Below, piece by piece: positions 54,712-63,817 of a DNA stretch of 64,000 nt. The stretch covers positions 62,001-126,000 of the forward strand of contig JACHLS010000003.1 in assembly GCA_014204635.1 (NCBI GenBank). The letters run 5' to 3'. The stretch's first letter is position 1, and every line of letters begins with the position of its first letter. The position numbers and the translations under genes were made by a program. This DNA is from Sporosarcina luteola (GTDB lineage: Bacteria; Bacillota; Bacilli; Bacillales_A; Planococcaceae). The notes under the pieces were generated by a model. That model had not been told where the DNA came from. It ran no database searches and worked only from the letters and a program-made list of their open reading frames with translations.

Positions 54712-56487
54712 TTATACTTCTTCCGAATTGATTGGCAAGACACAACGAAAGATTGTACCATTAGTCGGCCCCAGTTTTGCGCTGATCGCCCCGCCGTGCG
54801 AGTCGATAATATTCTTTGCTATGGCTAGACCGAGACCGGTACCCCCCTTCCCTCGCGTTCGTGCCTTATCGGCCTTATAGAATCGTTCAAAAATATAAGG
54901 CAAGTCTTCTTCAGGAATACCGCTTCCCGTGTCAGATACAGTGATTTCAATTGAATCCCTGCTCTTTTCGACATGAATGGCAACTTTTCCTCCATCCGGC
55001 GTATGGCGGATGGCATTGTCAATTAAATTGGTGAAGACTTGCTCTAGCCGATCTTCATCTGCCCAAATTTCTATTTCTACAGACGGTTGTAGAGTTAAAG
55101 ACACATTTGCATCCCGTGCCACTTGTGTAAACTTATTAACAATGCGTTCCAGAAAGTGAACGACAGCAACGGATGATTTATATAGCCTCATATGGCCCGA
55201 TTCCATCCGAGCCAAGTCGAGGAGATCGGTCACTAGCCTGCTCATCCGTTTTGACTCGTCATGGATAATTTGCATAATCTCATTACGTTCCTCTTCACTT
55301 GTCGTTACACCATCGAGTATGGCTTCACTATACCCTTGGAGCAACGAAATCGGTGTGCGCAATTCATGCGACACATTCGCTATAAAGTCAGATCTGAGTT
55401 TGTCAAGCTTATGCTGGTCCGTCATATCCCGAAATACGGCAACAGCTCCTCTGATCCGGTTTTCACTATAGAGAGGACTGATGGATACGCCATAAAATTG
55501 CCCATTCAGTTCCAGCTCCTCTTCTATTTCCTCTGCAAACTCAATAACATGTTCTAGCATATGAAAAATTTCAGGCGGGAGAGTCTTGTCGGGTGTGCCT
55601 GACGCTTGATACCATTTTTGCAAAATACGCTCTGCCTGCGGGTTGTGAAGTAAAATCGAATAATCGCTGTTGAATGAAATGACCGCGTCTGTCATGGAAG
55701 TCAGGATGCTTGAAAGCTGGCCCTTTTCCTGTTTAATCAACTCAACTTGGAATTTTAACTGCTTCCCCATCTGGTTGAAGGCGGTAGCCAATTGGCCGAT
55801 TTCATCATTTTGCATCACTGGAAGCCGTGTATCAAAATTCCCTTTTGAGAGTTCAAATGCCGCTTGTTTCATCCCTCTTAATGGGGATGTGATCCTTGTA
55901 GATAAGAAAAAAGCGAAAAATGTTGTCAGGATAAATGCAATGAACGCCGATAAAAAGACGATATGTGTTGTACTCTTAGTCGTTCGATGGACAGCATCCA
56001 AGCTTTGATAGAGAACGATTGAGTGCTTGACTCCTTCGGTTTCATAAAATGGATACGTTAGCACGAGAAACTTCTCCATCACATCTTTCTCTTGTAAGGA
56101 AGGCAGAATCATTTCCTTGACGAATTTACCTTCTTGCTCAGACTGGAATAAGCTCGGCTCCTCCATAATCTTCCGTTCAATCCGGTCCTCATTCAGCCCG
56201 TTATGAAACGAATACAGCACCTTCTTGTTCGAATCCACGATTAAAGCATTTGTATCATCGCCCAGAACGTCTTGTATGATCAACCGCATGGCCGTTTCGT
56301 CGTCGTGGTCCATCACAATTTTTCCTATTGTCGCCGCTTCCCTCCTAAGTGAATCCTCCGCTTGCTTTGTATGAAAATTATCAAGGAACTCCAGCAGCAG
56401 CACAGTGACGATGAACAAAACAAATGAAACGAGAAGCAATATGGTGGCCCATAGCTTCCCGACGATTGAATTCCATATCCTATTCAT
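54712..56487 (-). CDS. resE: Sensor histidine kinase ResE
   Basis: Membrane kinase for ResD, responding to oxygen limitation and redox state. 591 residues: TM1 at about 8-34, an extracytoplasmic loop, TM2 at about 177-198, HAMP, PAS (SSILTSMTDAVISFNSDY), then HisKA with FIANVSHELRTPISLLQGY and the ATPase with N box NLIDNAIRHTP, G1 DTGSGIPEED, F box IFERFYKAD and G2 GKGGTGLGLAIAKNI. The ATG at 56487 has no good ribosome binding site. In B. subtilis it overlaps resD; here the two are almost 1 kb apart. Confidence 0.94.
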   Translation of the reverse strand: MNRIWNSIVGKLWATILLLVSFVLFIVTVLLLEFLDNFHTKQAEDSLRREAATIGKIVMDHDDETAMRLIIQDVLGDDTNALIVDSNKKVLYSFHNGLNEDRIERKIMEEPSLFQSEQEGKFVKEMILPSLQEKDVMEKFLVLTYPFYETEGVKHSIVLYQSLDAVHRTTKSTTHIVFLSAFIAFILTTFFAFFLSTRITSPLRGMKQAAFELSKGNFDTRLPVMQNDEIGQLATAFNQMGKQLKFQVELIKQEKGQLSSILTSMTDAVISFNSDYSILLHNPQAERILQKWYQASGTPDKTLPPEIFHMLEHVIEFAEEIEEELELNGQFYGVSISPLYSENRIRGAVAVFRDMTDQHKLDKLRSDFIANVSHELRTPISLLQGYSEAILDGVTTSEEERNEIMQIIHDESKRMSRLVTDLLDLARMESGHMRLYKSSVAVVHFLERIVNKFTQVARDANVSLTLQPSVEIEIWADEDRLEQVFTNLIDNAIRHTPDGGKVAIHVEKSRDSIEITVSDTGSGIPEEDLPYIFERFYKADKARTRGKGGTGLGLAIAKNIIDSHGGAISAKLGPTNGTIFRCVLPINSEEV

Positions 56488-56557
56488 AATAATATTGTTT
56501 TTTCATTCCAATCCATATTGTTTCAATTTTTCCTATGGGGCGTTGTTTGTGACTTCT

Positions 56558-56586
56558 ATTGTAGAGCAAAAACCAATTCATTTCAC
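56558..56586 (-). promoter_or_regulatory. Candidate separate promoter for resE
   Basis: GTGAAA, 17 bp and TACAAT on the minus strand, about 70 nt upstream of resE. It would let resE be expressed apart from resD. Confidence 0.45.
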
Positions 56587-56900
56587 TTGTTTTTCAATTT
56601 AATGTTTTTTAGGTATTGTACAAATAAATGTGTCTTTTATACCTTGCAGACTGTTGGCAAACTCCTTGGAATGATGGATTGACACTTTCTGCGGACACAG
56701 TTTCAGAGGTTTCCTTACTTTCATTCAATTGGTTTGATCTTTAGAATATATCAATTCAGCTACCATTAAAATCCTGTAAAGAATTGTCTTTTTGTATCTT
56801 CTACGTATCAAATGTGTTATCATAAAAACTATAGTAATCGGGAATTACGAGACTTCTCTTAGTCAACCTCCCTAATTTAAGGAAGGAGGGCAAAAGACGA
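56587..56900. other. Gene-free part of the resD-resE insert
   Basis: AT-rich, with no credible frame on either strand. It holds the plus-strand promoter described at 56792-56820. Within the leader of the next gene, CCTCC (56867-56871) can pair with GGAGG (56885-56889), covering the Shine-Dalgarno sequence. Confidence 0.5.
56792..56820 (+). promoter_or_regulatory. Promoter for the 72-residue ORF
   Basis: TTGTAT, 17 bp and TGTTAT on the plus strand, about 80 nt upstream of the start codon. Confidence 0.5.
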
Positions 56901-57119
56901 ATGTCTACAGTCCTAACAAAATCCACATTGGATATTTTAAGGGAATATCAAACGTGTGAAATTTCTATCATTTTTAATGATGAACACCAAGTTCCATACC
57001 TATCGGTCAGCTATATAGATAATCTTTACGTAATAACAAATTTACGAACAAACATAATTGAAACTTACAGAGATGTAGAGTCTGTAATTACTTCCATTAT
57101 CGAAGAGTTGAACGTTTAA
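56901..57119 (+). CDS. Unrecognised 72-residue protein inserted between resD and resE
   Basis: I do not recognise this family. The 72 residues (beginning MSTVLTKSTLDILREYQ and ending ESVITSIIEELNV) suggest helix, three beta strands (EISIIFNDE, VPYLSVSYID, LYVITNLRTN) and helix; there is no signal peptide or membrane segment, and one cysteine. Evidence that it is a real gene: a promoter-like pair, a strong GGAGGG 10 nt before the ATG, and a terminator starting at the stop codon. Its Shine-Dalgarno can be masked by an upstream CCTCC. It is on the opposite strand to the res genes. It may have been gained by transfer; role unknown. Confidence 0.65.
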   Translation: MSTVLTKSTLDILREYQTCEISIIFNDEHQVPYLSVSYIDNLYVITNLRTNIIETYRDVESVITSIIEELNV

Positions 57120-57149
57120 ACCTCTAAAAAAATGAGGTTTTTTATTTTT
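57118..57149 (+). terminator. Terminator after the 72-residue ORF
   Basis: AAACCTC / GAGGTTT stem with a 9-nt A-rich loop and a T-rich tail, beginning at the stop codon. It may also slow minus-strand transcripts from resD. Confidence 0.75.
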
Positions 57150-57481
57150 ACTCTTACACGCAAAGTGATATTGTTGCAAGCTGGCATGGCGAAAAGATGG
57201 ATGCATTCTTCCAAGCGGCACCCTCACATCAGTTATTAGCAGCAGACAAAGTTGTGTTGCCTCAAAGCATACAAGTCTTGGAGTTAAAAACGAATCGACC
57301 CCCATGCAAGTTAACCTCGACACCCAACAAAAGGATGTGGGAAACACTTACATTAAAAGTGAGTGGCCGATTCGGTGATTCATGACTTTTTAGTAAAAAG
57401 TCCGTCTACATGCTAGGTTTGCAAATGAATTCATGATAAAACGTTCTAAAACCACACAATGATTCCTCTGTTGCTTATTGT
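57150..57481. other. Possible decayed coding remnant downstream of the 72-residue ORF
   Basis: A plus-strand frame is open from about 57152 to a stop at 57385, with coding-like composition (SDIVASWHGEKMDAFFQ, then KVVLPQSIQVLELKTNRP) but no start with a ribosome binding site. It looks like a fragment of a lost gene; I do not recognise it. An overlapping minus-strand frame (57042-57347) runs through the terminator and is rejected. A perfect 9-bp hairpin GACTTTTTA-G-TAAAAAGTC lies at 57384-57402. Confidence 0.35.
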
Positions 57482-58201
57482 CTATTCGTTAGGCACTTCG
57501 AATTTATATCCGACTCCCCAAACGGTAACAATCATTTTGGCGGCACGTTCAGATACCCTGCTAAGCTTTTCACGCAGACGTTTCACATGCGTATCGACCG
57601 TACGAAGATCGCCAAAAAATTCATAATGCCACACTTCTTTTAATAACTGCTCCCGATCGAACACTTTATCCGGCGATTTTGCTAGAAAATACAGAAGTTC
57701 ATATTCTTTCGGGGTCAGGTTCACTTCGTTTCCTTCCGCTGTTACCCGGTGTGCATCATGATCAATCGTCAGCTGTGGAAAGACAACCAGATCTTTGGAA
57801 GCCGAAGACGAAGAGGTGGAGTTCTGGATGATGGATCTGCGCAGGATCGCTTTGACCCGTAGAACGACTTCTCGCGGACTGAACGGTTTCACAATATAAT
57901 CATCAGCACCTGTCTCAAATCCGGTCACCCGATCGGATTCTTCCCCTTTAGCCGTCAATAGGATGATCGGCGTCAGATCTTTTCTGTCCCGAATTTCCTG
58001 CAATACTTGAAAGCCGTCTTTTTCCGGCATCATCACATCTAGCAATATACAGTCATATTGATTCTCTTCGTATTTTTCCAAAGCTTCTGCCCCATCCATC
58101 GCTTCATCGATTTGGAATCCTTCTCTCGATAGATACATAGTAAGCAGTCGGCGGATCCTCTCCTCGTCATCGACGACTAATAACCTAATGTTTTCTTCCA
58201 A
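57482..58201 (-). CDS. resD: Response regulator ResD
   Basis: OmpR-family regulator of aerobic and anaerobic respiration genes. Receiver: RLLVVDDEERIRRLL (acidic pair), the phospho-acceptor in DCILLDVMMPEKDGF, LLTAKGEE and IVKPFSPREVV. C-terminal winged helix: LTPKEYELLYFLAKSP and RTVDTHVKRLREKL. 239 residues. The start is a TTG at 58201 with AAAGGGG 10 nt upstream. Has its own promoter-like pair, separate from resABC. Confidence 0.95.
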   Translation of the reverse strand: MEENIRLLVVDDEERIRRLLTMYLSREGFQIDEAMDGAEALEKYEENQYDCILLDVMMPEKDGFQVLQEIRDRKDLTPIILLTAKGEESDRVTGFETGADDYIVKPFSPREVVLRVKAILRRSIIQNSTSSSSASKDLVVFPQLTIDHDAHRVTAEGNEVNLTPKEYELLYFLAKSPDKVFDREQLLKEVWHYEFFGDLRTVDTHVKRLREKLSRVSERAAKMIVTVWGVGYKFEVPNE

Positions 58202-58302
58202 TGGCTAAAACCCCTTTCATCTTGCTGCTATCTCCATTGTACAAGTCAGGAAGGAAAAAGAAAAGCACCGTACAGCCACTGCTTCATCTGCTTGGACAAT
58301 GG

Positions 58303-58331
58303 ATACTAGCGTATAATTATCCTCCTGCCAA
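58303..58331 (-). promoter_or_regulatory. Candidate promoter for resD
   Basis: TTGGCA, 17 bp and TAGTAT on the minus strand, about 100 nt upstream of resD and after the resC terminator. A GGAGG/CCTCC hairpin overlaps it. Confidence 0.45.
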
Positions 58332-58394
58332 TAGCGGGAGGGTCTATGTATATGCGTACTCCCTGTGATCATCCAAAACTGCATGAGGCTGTTA

Positions 58395-58430
58395 GTGAAA
58401 AAAACTGTGCAACGTCTTCGCTGCACAGTT
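58395..58430 (-). terminator. Terminator after resC
   Basis: A perfect 9-bp stem AACTGTGCA / TGCACAGTT with a 10-nt loop and a run of eight T residues on the minus strand, 8 nt after the resC stop. Confidence 0.85.
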
Positions 58431-58437
58431 CGTTTGA

Positions 58438-59625
58438 TCACTTCGCATAAGAATGCAATCCGGCAAGGATAAAGTTAACAAAAATCAAGTTGAACATAAT
58501 AATGATGAAACCAATCACAGCCAGCCAAGCGGATTTTTTCCCTTCCCATCCACGAGATAACCGGAGATGGAGAAAAGCCGCATAAAATAACCAGGTGATA
58601 AGAGCCCACACTTCTTTTGGATCCCATCCCCAAAATCTCGACCATGCTTCGTGAGCCCAGATCATGGCGAAAATTAAAGCACCCAATGTGAAGACTGGGA
58701 AACCAATTAGCACGGAACGATAGCCAATTTCATCCATCAATTGGGAGTTGGCCTTGCGGACAAGCGGCTGGACAACCGCAGCAATGCTTCTTCTGAATAG
58801 TAATCGAAGCAATAGATACAAAATGGATCCAACGAATAATGACCAAACAAAAGTCGTCAACACTTTTCCATTCAGAATAGCCGGCAAGTTCACCCATGGC
58901 TTCATGGTATCTGGAGATTTGGCTACCGATTCATTCATTCCAAAAAGCGGCGGATAATTATAGACGATCGATGCCGGTTTATCATTTTTATCAACGTAGT
59001 CGAATGCTGCTTCATAACCAGCCAGCTTGAAAGCACTGGAGGATAAAACAAATCCAATAACGATAACAATAACGAACATGACAAATTCGATCCAGAAGCG
59101 CTGCTTCGATTTTTTTGTCATATCAATATTCTTCATAAGATAGATTAAACCCGCAACCGCACTAATGGCCAAAATCGATTCGCCTAGAGCCGCAGTGATG
59201 ACATGAATAGTCAGCCAATGACTTTGCAGGGCAGGAATCAAAGGCGTAACCTCTTTTGGAAACATGCTTGCATAAGCGATAATTAATATTGCAATCGGCA
59301 ATGCAAAAAGTCCAAGCGATGGCGTGCGGTATAAGAAATAGATCAAAATGAAGGCACCGACCAACATCATTCCAAATGCAGTAGTAAATTCGAACATATT
59401 ACTGACAGGTGCATGCCCCCCTGCCATCCATCTCGCAATGAAGTAACCAACATGGGTTAAAAATCCAATTATTGTTATGATGATGGCGATGGATCCCCAC
59501 CTATTCTTCTTATAGGAAGCTTCCGATTTAGCACCCTTGACCGCTCCACCAAAGAAAGCGGTCGCAATTAAATAAGCGATAAATGATATTTCCAGCAAAG
59601 TTGCACTTAAATTAGCTAATCCCAT
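58438..59625 (-). CDS. resC: Cytochrome c biogenesis protein ResC (CcsA family)
   Basis: Haem handling and attachment protein of system II cytochrome c biogenesis. 395 residues, about eight to ten membrane helices. The haem-binding WWD motif is in [18 protein letters not shown], and conserved histidines lie in [16 protein letters not shown] and WAHEAW. Its ATG overlaps the resB stop by one base (TAATG). Needed for haem attachment to QcrC. Confidence 0.96.
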   Translation of the reverse strand: MGLANLSATLLEISFIAYLIATAFFGGAVKGAKSEASYKKNRWGSIAIIITIIGFLTHVGYFIARWMAGGHAPVSNMFEFTTAFGMMLVGAFILIYFLYRTPSLGLFALPIAILIIAYASMFPKEVTPLIPALQSHWLTIHVITAALGESILAISAVAGLIYLMKNIDMTKKSKQRFWIEFVMFVIVIVIGFVLSSSAFKLAGYEAAFDYVDKNDKPASIVYNYPPLFGMNESVAKSPDTMKPWVNLPAILNGKVLTTFVWSLFVGSILYLLLRLLFRRSIAAVVQPLVRKANSQLMDEIGYRSVLIGFPVFTLGALIFAMIWAHEAWSRFWGWDPKEVWALITWLFYAAFLHLRLSRGWEGKKSAWLAVIGFIIIMFNLIFVNFILAGLHSYAK

Positions 59626-61286
59626 TATGATTCAGCTCCTTCCTCTGGCTCTTCTTTCGTCTCTTTATCTTGCCGGTCTACATATTCAGGCAATTTCGCA
59701 GCATCATTTAATTTGTCTAATTCCTTTTTCAAAGAGAACCAGTTTTTATTCGTATGTGCTGCGACTAAGAGCTGTTGGTCCGCTCCTTTTTGAATCCAAA
59801 TTCTGCGGTGATTCCAATAGGAGCCTTGAATGACGCCAATCATAAAAATAATTCCTCCGAGAAGAAGGATATACAATGTCTTGTCTTTTCGAATGGTGAA
59901 TCCTGAAATATCCCGTGTATCAGCGCTGACAAATTTTACTTTATATGCATTTTCTTCTGTCTCCAATGTTTGCTGAATGGCTACAAAACTTTTCTCGCCT
60001 TCAGGCTTATCTGGCGTTGACATTTTAAAGATAAAAGCTGGATTGTTTGGAATCGGGGATTTGGAAACCGGTTCTCCATCTTTAATTCCATCATAATCCG
60101 CATAGTACTCCAGCAATTCAACTTTGGCGCCGTCATTCAATTCATATGTGCCTTTCGGGTCATCTAGATCAATTGTGAATTCTCCATATGAGTTTCCAGA
60201 AGACTTTTCAATCAATTGCATTTTCATCGATTTTAATTCACTTAAACGATAGTCCATTTGGAAAACATTATAACCATCGAATTTAAGCGGTTTGTTGACA
60301 ACAATCGAATAATCTTTGACATATTCCAAGTCCTCTGAACCTGGCAATGATCCTTCTTTTTCTTTAAATAATGTCACGTCGGTCTGGAAGTTTTTCACGA
60401 TCGGCCCGTTGCGGTCCAAAGCCTCCCCATAGACGGCATTCGCTTCATCTTTCGTATAAGTCTCTAAAATGAAATCATTGCTTTTTATGAAGTAACCGGG
60501 TGCTCCAGTGATATTCCGCAATTCACCTTCACGAATCCACATCGTTTCATCTACATAGAACCCCGGGATACCCCTCAATAATACTCCAAATAGAAAGATA
60601 ATAAGTCCAGTATGGTTCACGTAGGGACCCCAGCGTGAAAAACGATTCTTCTCAGCGAGGATCGCACCGTCTTCTTTCTTTACGTTATACTTCATTTCCT
60701 TTAAAGCTGCTTCCGCTTTGTCTAACGTTGCTTCCGAATCAAGCGCTTTCCCCTCTCCGAAGATACGTTGGCGCTTCATAAAAGAAGCATGGCGTTTTGT
60801 CCTCTGCTTCTTCAAAGATTTGTAAAGCGGTACGACACGGTCAATACTTGCGATAATAATGGAAGTACCCAGCATACCGATAAGTACCTTAAACCACCAG
60901 CTGTTATACATATCATAAAATCCAAGTTTATAATAAAGCGTGCCAAAAATATGATATGTTTTCTCATAATAGGCCAAGTATTCTGCATCTGTAGCATTGA
61001 CCGAACTAACCGGCGCATACAGTTTCTGTGGGAAAATCGTACCGATAGCTGAGGTGGCCAACACAGCAATTATTATACTGACTCCGACTTTGACACTCGA
61101 GAAAAAATTCCAGACTTTGTCAACGATTGATTTGTTGTACGTTTGAGATCTCCTGGCTGACCCTTCATATCTCATATCGACAACTTGACTCTTTTCCGCT
61201 TCTTCGGTCAATGGCCGCCCGCATGCCTCACACAAGATAGTCCCAAATGGGTTTTCATGGCCGCATTGACATTTGATTTTGCTCAT
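59625..61286 (-). CDS. resB: Cytochrome c biogenesis protein ResB
   Basis: Partner of ResC that delivers haem and apocytochrome at the outer membrane face. 553 residues. The N terminus has a small zinc-ribbon-like stretch ([22 protein letters not shown]), then a membrane helix ([20 protein letters not shown]), a helix at about 130-150, a helix at about 215-235 ([19 protein letters not shown]), a long external domain and a final helix ([19 protein letters not shown]). AAGGAGT precedes the ATG. Coupled to resC. Confidence 0.95.
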   Translation of the reverse strand: MSKIKCQCGHENPFGTILCEACGRPLTEEAEKSQVVDMRYEGSARRSQTYNKSIVDKVWNFFSSVKVGVSIIIAVLATSAIGTIFPQKLYAPVSSVNATDAEYLAYYEKTYHIFGTLYYKLGFYDMYNSWWFKVLIGMLGTSIIIASIDRVVPLYKSLKKQRTKRHASFMKRQRIFGEGKALDSEATLDKAEAALKEMKYNVKKEDGAILAEKNRFSRWGPYVNHTGLIIFLFGVLLRGIPGFYVDETMWIREGELRNITGAPGYFIKSNDFILETYTKDEANAVYGEALDRNGPIVKNFQTDVTLFKEKEGSLPGSEDLEYVKDYSIVVNKPLKFDGYNVFQMDYRLSELKSMKMQLIEKSSGNSYGEFTIDLDDPKGTYELNDGAKVELLEYYADYDGIKDGEPVSKSPIPNNPAFIFKMSTPDKPEGEKSFVAIQQTLETEENAYKVKFVSADTRDISGFTIRKDKTLYILLLGGIIFMIGVIQGSYWNHRRIWIQKGADQQLLVAAHTNKNWFSLKKELDKLNDAAKLPEYVDRQDKETKEEPEEGAES

Positions 61287-61301
61287 ATAACGTACTCCTT
61301 A

Positions 61302-61832
61302 TTAAGGTTGGATACTTTCCATATACGACTTGATTTCCTCCTCGGACATTTCGCTCTTCAGTATTTTAATAATTTTACCGTTCTTATCAATTAAGAAAGT
61401 GGTGGGAAGAGGTGAGATATTGTATGCTTCCTTCACATCTTTCGTTTTGTCAATTAAGACCGGGAATGTTAAATCGTATTGTTTTCGGAATGATTCCACC
61501 TTGAATTTTGGCTCTCCGACATTAACGGATAACACGTGTACCCCTTTTTCTTTGAATTCCTTATAATGATTTTCAATATACGGCATTTCTTTCTTGCATG
61601 GTGGACACCATGTTCCCCAGAAATTCAGGAACACACCTTGTCCTTCATAATCTGACAGACGATGTTTATTGCCTTCCAAGTCAACAAGCTCAAAATCCGG
61701 CGCCTTGTCTCCTACACCTAGCACTTTCACTTTGTCTTTCGAAACAATGGAAAAAATGATTGCCGATGCCAGCAATAGAAGAACAACTGCTCGAACGATC
61801 AAGCGTGTCGTCTTTTTTTTCGCCTTGGCCAC
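61302..61832 (-). CDS. resA: Thiol-disulfide oxidoreductase ResA
   Basis: Membrane-anchored thioredoxin-like protein that reduces apocytochrome c before haem attachment. The N-terminal anchor is RAVVLLLLASAIIFSIVS; the active site is NFWGTWCPPCKKEMP. B. subtilis ResA has CEPC; here it is CPPC. The cis-proline region is SPLPTTFLIDKNG. 176 residues. The start is a GTG at 61832, 8 nt behind GGAGG. First gene of resABC. Confidence 0.95.
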   Translation of the reverse strand: MAKAKKKTTRLIVRAVVLLLLASAIIFSIVSKDKVKVLGVGDKAPDFELVDLEGNKHRLSDYEGQGVFLNFWGTWCPPCKKEMPYIENHYKEFKEKGVHVLSVNVGEPKFKVESFRKQYDLTFPVLIDKTKDVKEAYNISPLPTTFLIDKNGKIIKILKSEMSEEEIKSYMESIQP

Positions 61833-61870
61833 AGTTCCAGCCTCCTAACGATAAATGAGTTCTACATTCA

Positions 61871-61923
61871 ATTATAACAAATCACACATTGATATAATCT
61901 TGAAGTCGTGATAGCTTTGTGAA
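61871..61923 (-). promoter_or_regulatory. resA promoter with a possible ResD box
   Basis: TGTTATAAT (61871-61879, minus strand) is an extended -10 with a consensus hexamer, about 40 nt upstream of resA. Some 40 nt further upstream TTGTGAA (61917-61923, plus strand) followed by CATTTA resembles the ResD binding consensus (TTGTGAAnnnTTT). Promoter likely; ResD control is inferred. Confidence 0.5.
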
Positions 61924-61936
61924 CATTTAGGGAAAC

Positions 61937-62671
61937 TCAATGACCGATTTTTCCTGTTTCCGCTAGTACACGCAGCTGTTTTACTTCATGAGTCGTCAAT
62001 TCACGAGCCTCGCCCGCATTCATGCCATATGTCGTTAAGGTGCCGAACGACTCTCTCTTCAGCTTTAATACAGGACATCCGATGGCGTCGAACATGCGGC
62101 GGACCTGCCGGTTTCTGCCTTCATGAATCGTAATTTCAACGATTGCCGTACCTGTCTTTTTGTCGACAGATTGCATTTTCACCTTTGCGGGTGCTGTCAT
62201 TCCATCTTCCAGTTCGATTCCCCGCTCCAATTTTTTTAGCAACTCCCGGCTCGGTATGCCTTTCACCTTCGCTACATATGTTTTATGGATTTTAAATTTC
62301 GGGTGGGTCATTAAGTAGGAGAACTCTCCATCATTCGTCAGCAGGATGACACCTGATGTATCATAATCGAGGCGTCCCACCGGGAAAATCCGTTCCTCCA
62401 CATGAGGGAGTAAATCTAACACTGTCTTTCTGCCTTTATCGTCTTCTACAGTTGAAATATAGCCCCGCGGTTTATAGAGTAAGTAATATACATTCCGCTC
62501 TTTAACAAGCTCCACACCTTCCACTTCGACTGTGTCCGACTTAGACACTTTTGTCCCCAGCTCCGTTATAACGACTCCGTTTACTTTCACTTTGCCTTCC
62601 AAAATGAGCGTTTCCGCTTTTCTGCGTGACGCGACACCCGCCTGCGCCAATACTTTTTGTAGTCTTTCCAA
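61937..62671 (-). CDS. rluB: 23S rRNA pseudouridine synthase RluB
   Basis: Modifies a uridine of 23S rRNA. An N-terminal S4 domain (QKVLAQAGVASRRKAETLI, EGKVKVNGVV) precedes the catalytic domain with the Asp in FPVGRLDYDTSGVILLTNDG and HEGRNRQVRRMFDAIG. 244 residues. The start is a TTG at 62671 behind AAGGAAGGTG. Immediately before resA, as in B. subtilis; the spmAB genes that usually precede it are missing. Confidence 0.94.
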   Translation of the reverse strand: MERLQKVLAQAGVASRRKAETLILEGKVKVNGVVITELGTKVSKSDTVEVEGVELVKERNVYYLLYKPRGYISTVEDDKGRKTVLDLLPHVEERIFPVGRLDYDTSGVILLTNDGEFSYLMTHPKFKIHKTYVAKVKGIPSRELLKKLERGIELEDGMTAPAKVKMQSVDKKTGTAIVEITIHEGRNRQVRRMFDAIGCPVLKLKRESFGTLTTYGMNAGEARELTTHEVKQLRVLAETGKIGH

Positions 62672-62722
62672 ACTTCGTCACCTTCCTTCTTTCCTCAAAA
62701 AATTATGTCACACTTCCATGAA

Positions 62723-62757
62723 AATGAAAAGAAGACTGTCCTCAAGAAGGCAGTCTT
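62723..62757 (-). terminator. Terminator after the carboxypeptidase gene
   Basis: AAGACTG / CAGTCTT stem with an inner CC/GG pairing and CTTTTCATTTTC on the minus strand. Confidence 0.7.
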
Positions 62758-62821
62758 ACGGAATTTGTCATAATTACGACGTATTTGAGAGGCTTAACAG
62801 GGAAATTCTGTTCAAATAATG

Positions 62822-63817
62822 CTATTGCCGTATAGTAACATCGACTGTGATAATCGGTTGATGATCAAAAGAAACCGTCCACGATCCGGTACTCAACTTC
62901 TCTTTCCCACGCGGAATCCGAACAAAATGGGATATGCGCTCTTTTTCCTCTTTCGAGAGCAGCACTTTGATCGGCTGTTCCAATTCTCCCTCCACACCCG
63001 GAAGTATTGAATACTTGCCTTTCTTAGCAACGGTCACCAAATCATATTGTTTGAATGTTTGATCGGCGAGGTCGGTGTGATCCTTCCAGTCGTTGCCGTC
63101 ATTCAATGTAACAATAATAATTTTCTTGCCGTCCCTTTCGAGATACGTGGCCAATGTCCTGCCGGCGACTTTTGTAAAGCCCGTCTTCCCTGCAACGACA
63201 TCCGGATTCGTGTGGATAAGGCGATGCTTATTACTCCAGCTTCGAACATCCCCATCCCCCTGATAAATATACGATTTAGAAGAGGCGATCTCCTTGAAAT
63301 TTTCATTTTGCATAGCATAATAAAGCATTTTCGCCGTGTCATAAGCCGTTGATAGATGTTCGTCATGATGCAGGCCGGATGGATTCATAAATTTGGTGTC
63401 CTTTAAACCATAATAAAGAGCTTTATCATTCATCATATCGACAAAGCCTTCCAAAGATCCCCCTGCATGCTCAGCCAAGGCGTAGGCCGCATCATTGCCG
63501 GAACGAAGCATCAGGCCATGCAATAAGGCCTCACTCGGCATCTTTGCCCCTTGTTTGGCATAGATCGAAGACCCTTCGGCAGAAGCCGCTTCCGGAGAAA
63601 TAATGATAGGACCAGTTGCACCGCTTTCTATAAAGGTGAATGCGGTCCAAATCTTTGTCAAACTAGCGATAGGCAATCGAGCATTCTCGTTGTGTCCATG
63701 CAAAAGTCTTCCCGTTTCTGCATCGATGACCGCCCAAGCCTGCCCGGAGGCCGCTTCTTTCGGTGTTGCAGCAAATAGCACAACTAAAAAAAGCATGACC
63801 GCAATGGCTCGCCTCAA
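62822..63817 (-). CDS. D-alanyl-D-alanine carboxypeptidase (DacB-like PBP)
   Basis: Exported penicillin-binding carboxypeptidase. Signal peptide [21 protein letters not shown]. Active-site motifs: SxxK in [10 protein letters not shown], SxN in [14 protein letters not shown] and KTG in [11 protein letters not shown]. 331 residues, shorter than many PBP5-type enzymes; a C-terminal amphipathic anchor is not clear. The start is a TTG at 63817 that overlaps the scpB stop. Position matches sporulation-specific dacB of B. subtilis, but spmA and spmB do not follow, so a vegetative role is also possible. Confidence 0.9.
   Translation of the reverse strand: MRRAIAVMLFLVVLFAATPKEAASGQAWAVIDAETGRLLHGHNENARLPIASLTKIWTAFTFIESGATGPIIISPEAASAEGSSIYAKQGAKMPSEALLHGLMLRSGNDAAYALAEHAGGSLEGFVDMMNDKALYYGLKDTKFMNPSGLHHDEHLSTAYDTAKMLYYAMQNENFKEIASSKSYIYQGDGDVRSWSNKHRLIHTNPDVVAGKTGFTKVAGRTLATYLERDGKKIIIVTLNDGNDWKDHTDLADQTFKQYDLVTVAKKGKYSILPGVEGELEQPIKVLLSKEEKERISHFVRIPRGKEKLSTGSWTVSFDHQPIITVDVTIRQ

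Noticed and set aside
56558..57149. Insertion sequence as cause of the resD-resE gap
   Set aside because: No transposase, terminal inverted repeats or target-site duplication could be seen.
57042..57347. 101-codon minus-strand ORF
   Set aside because: It overlaps the well-supported 72-residue gene and its terminator, with no ribosome binding site.
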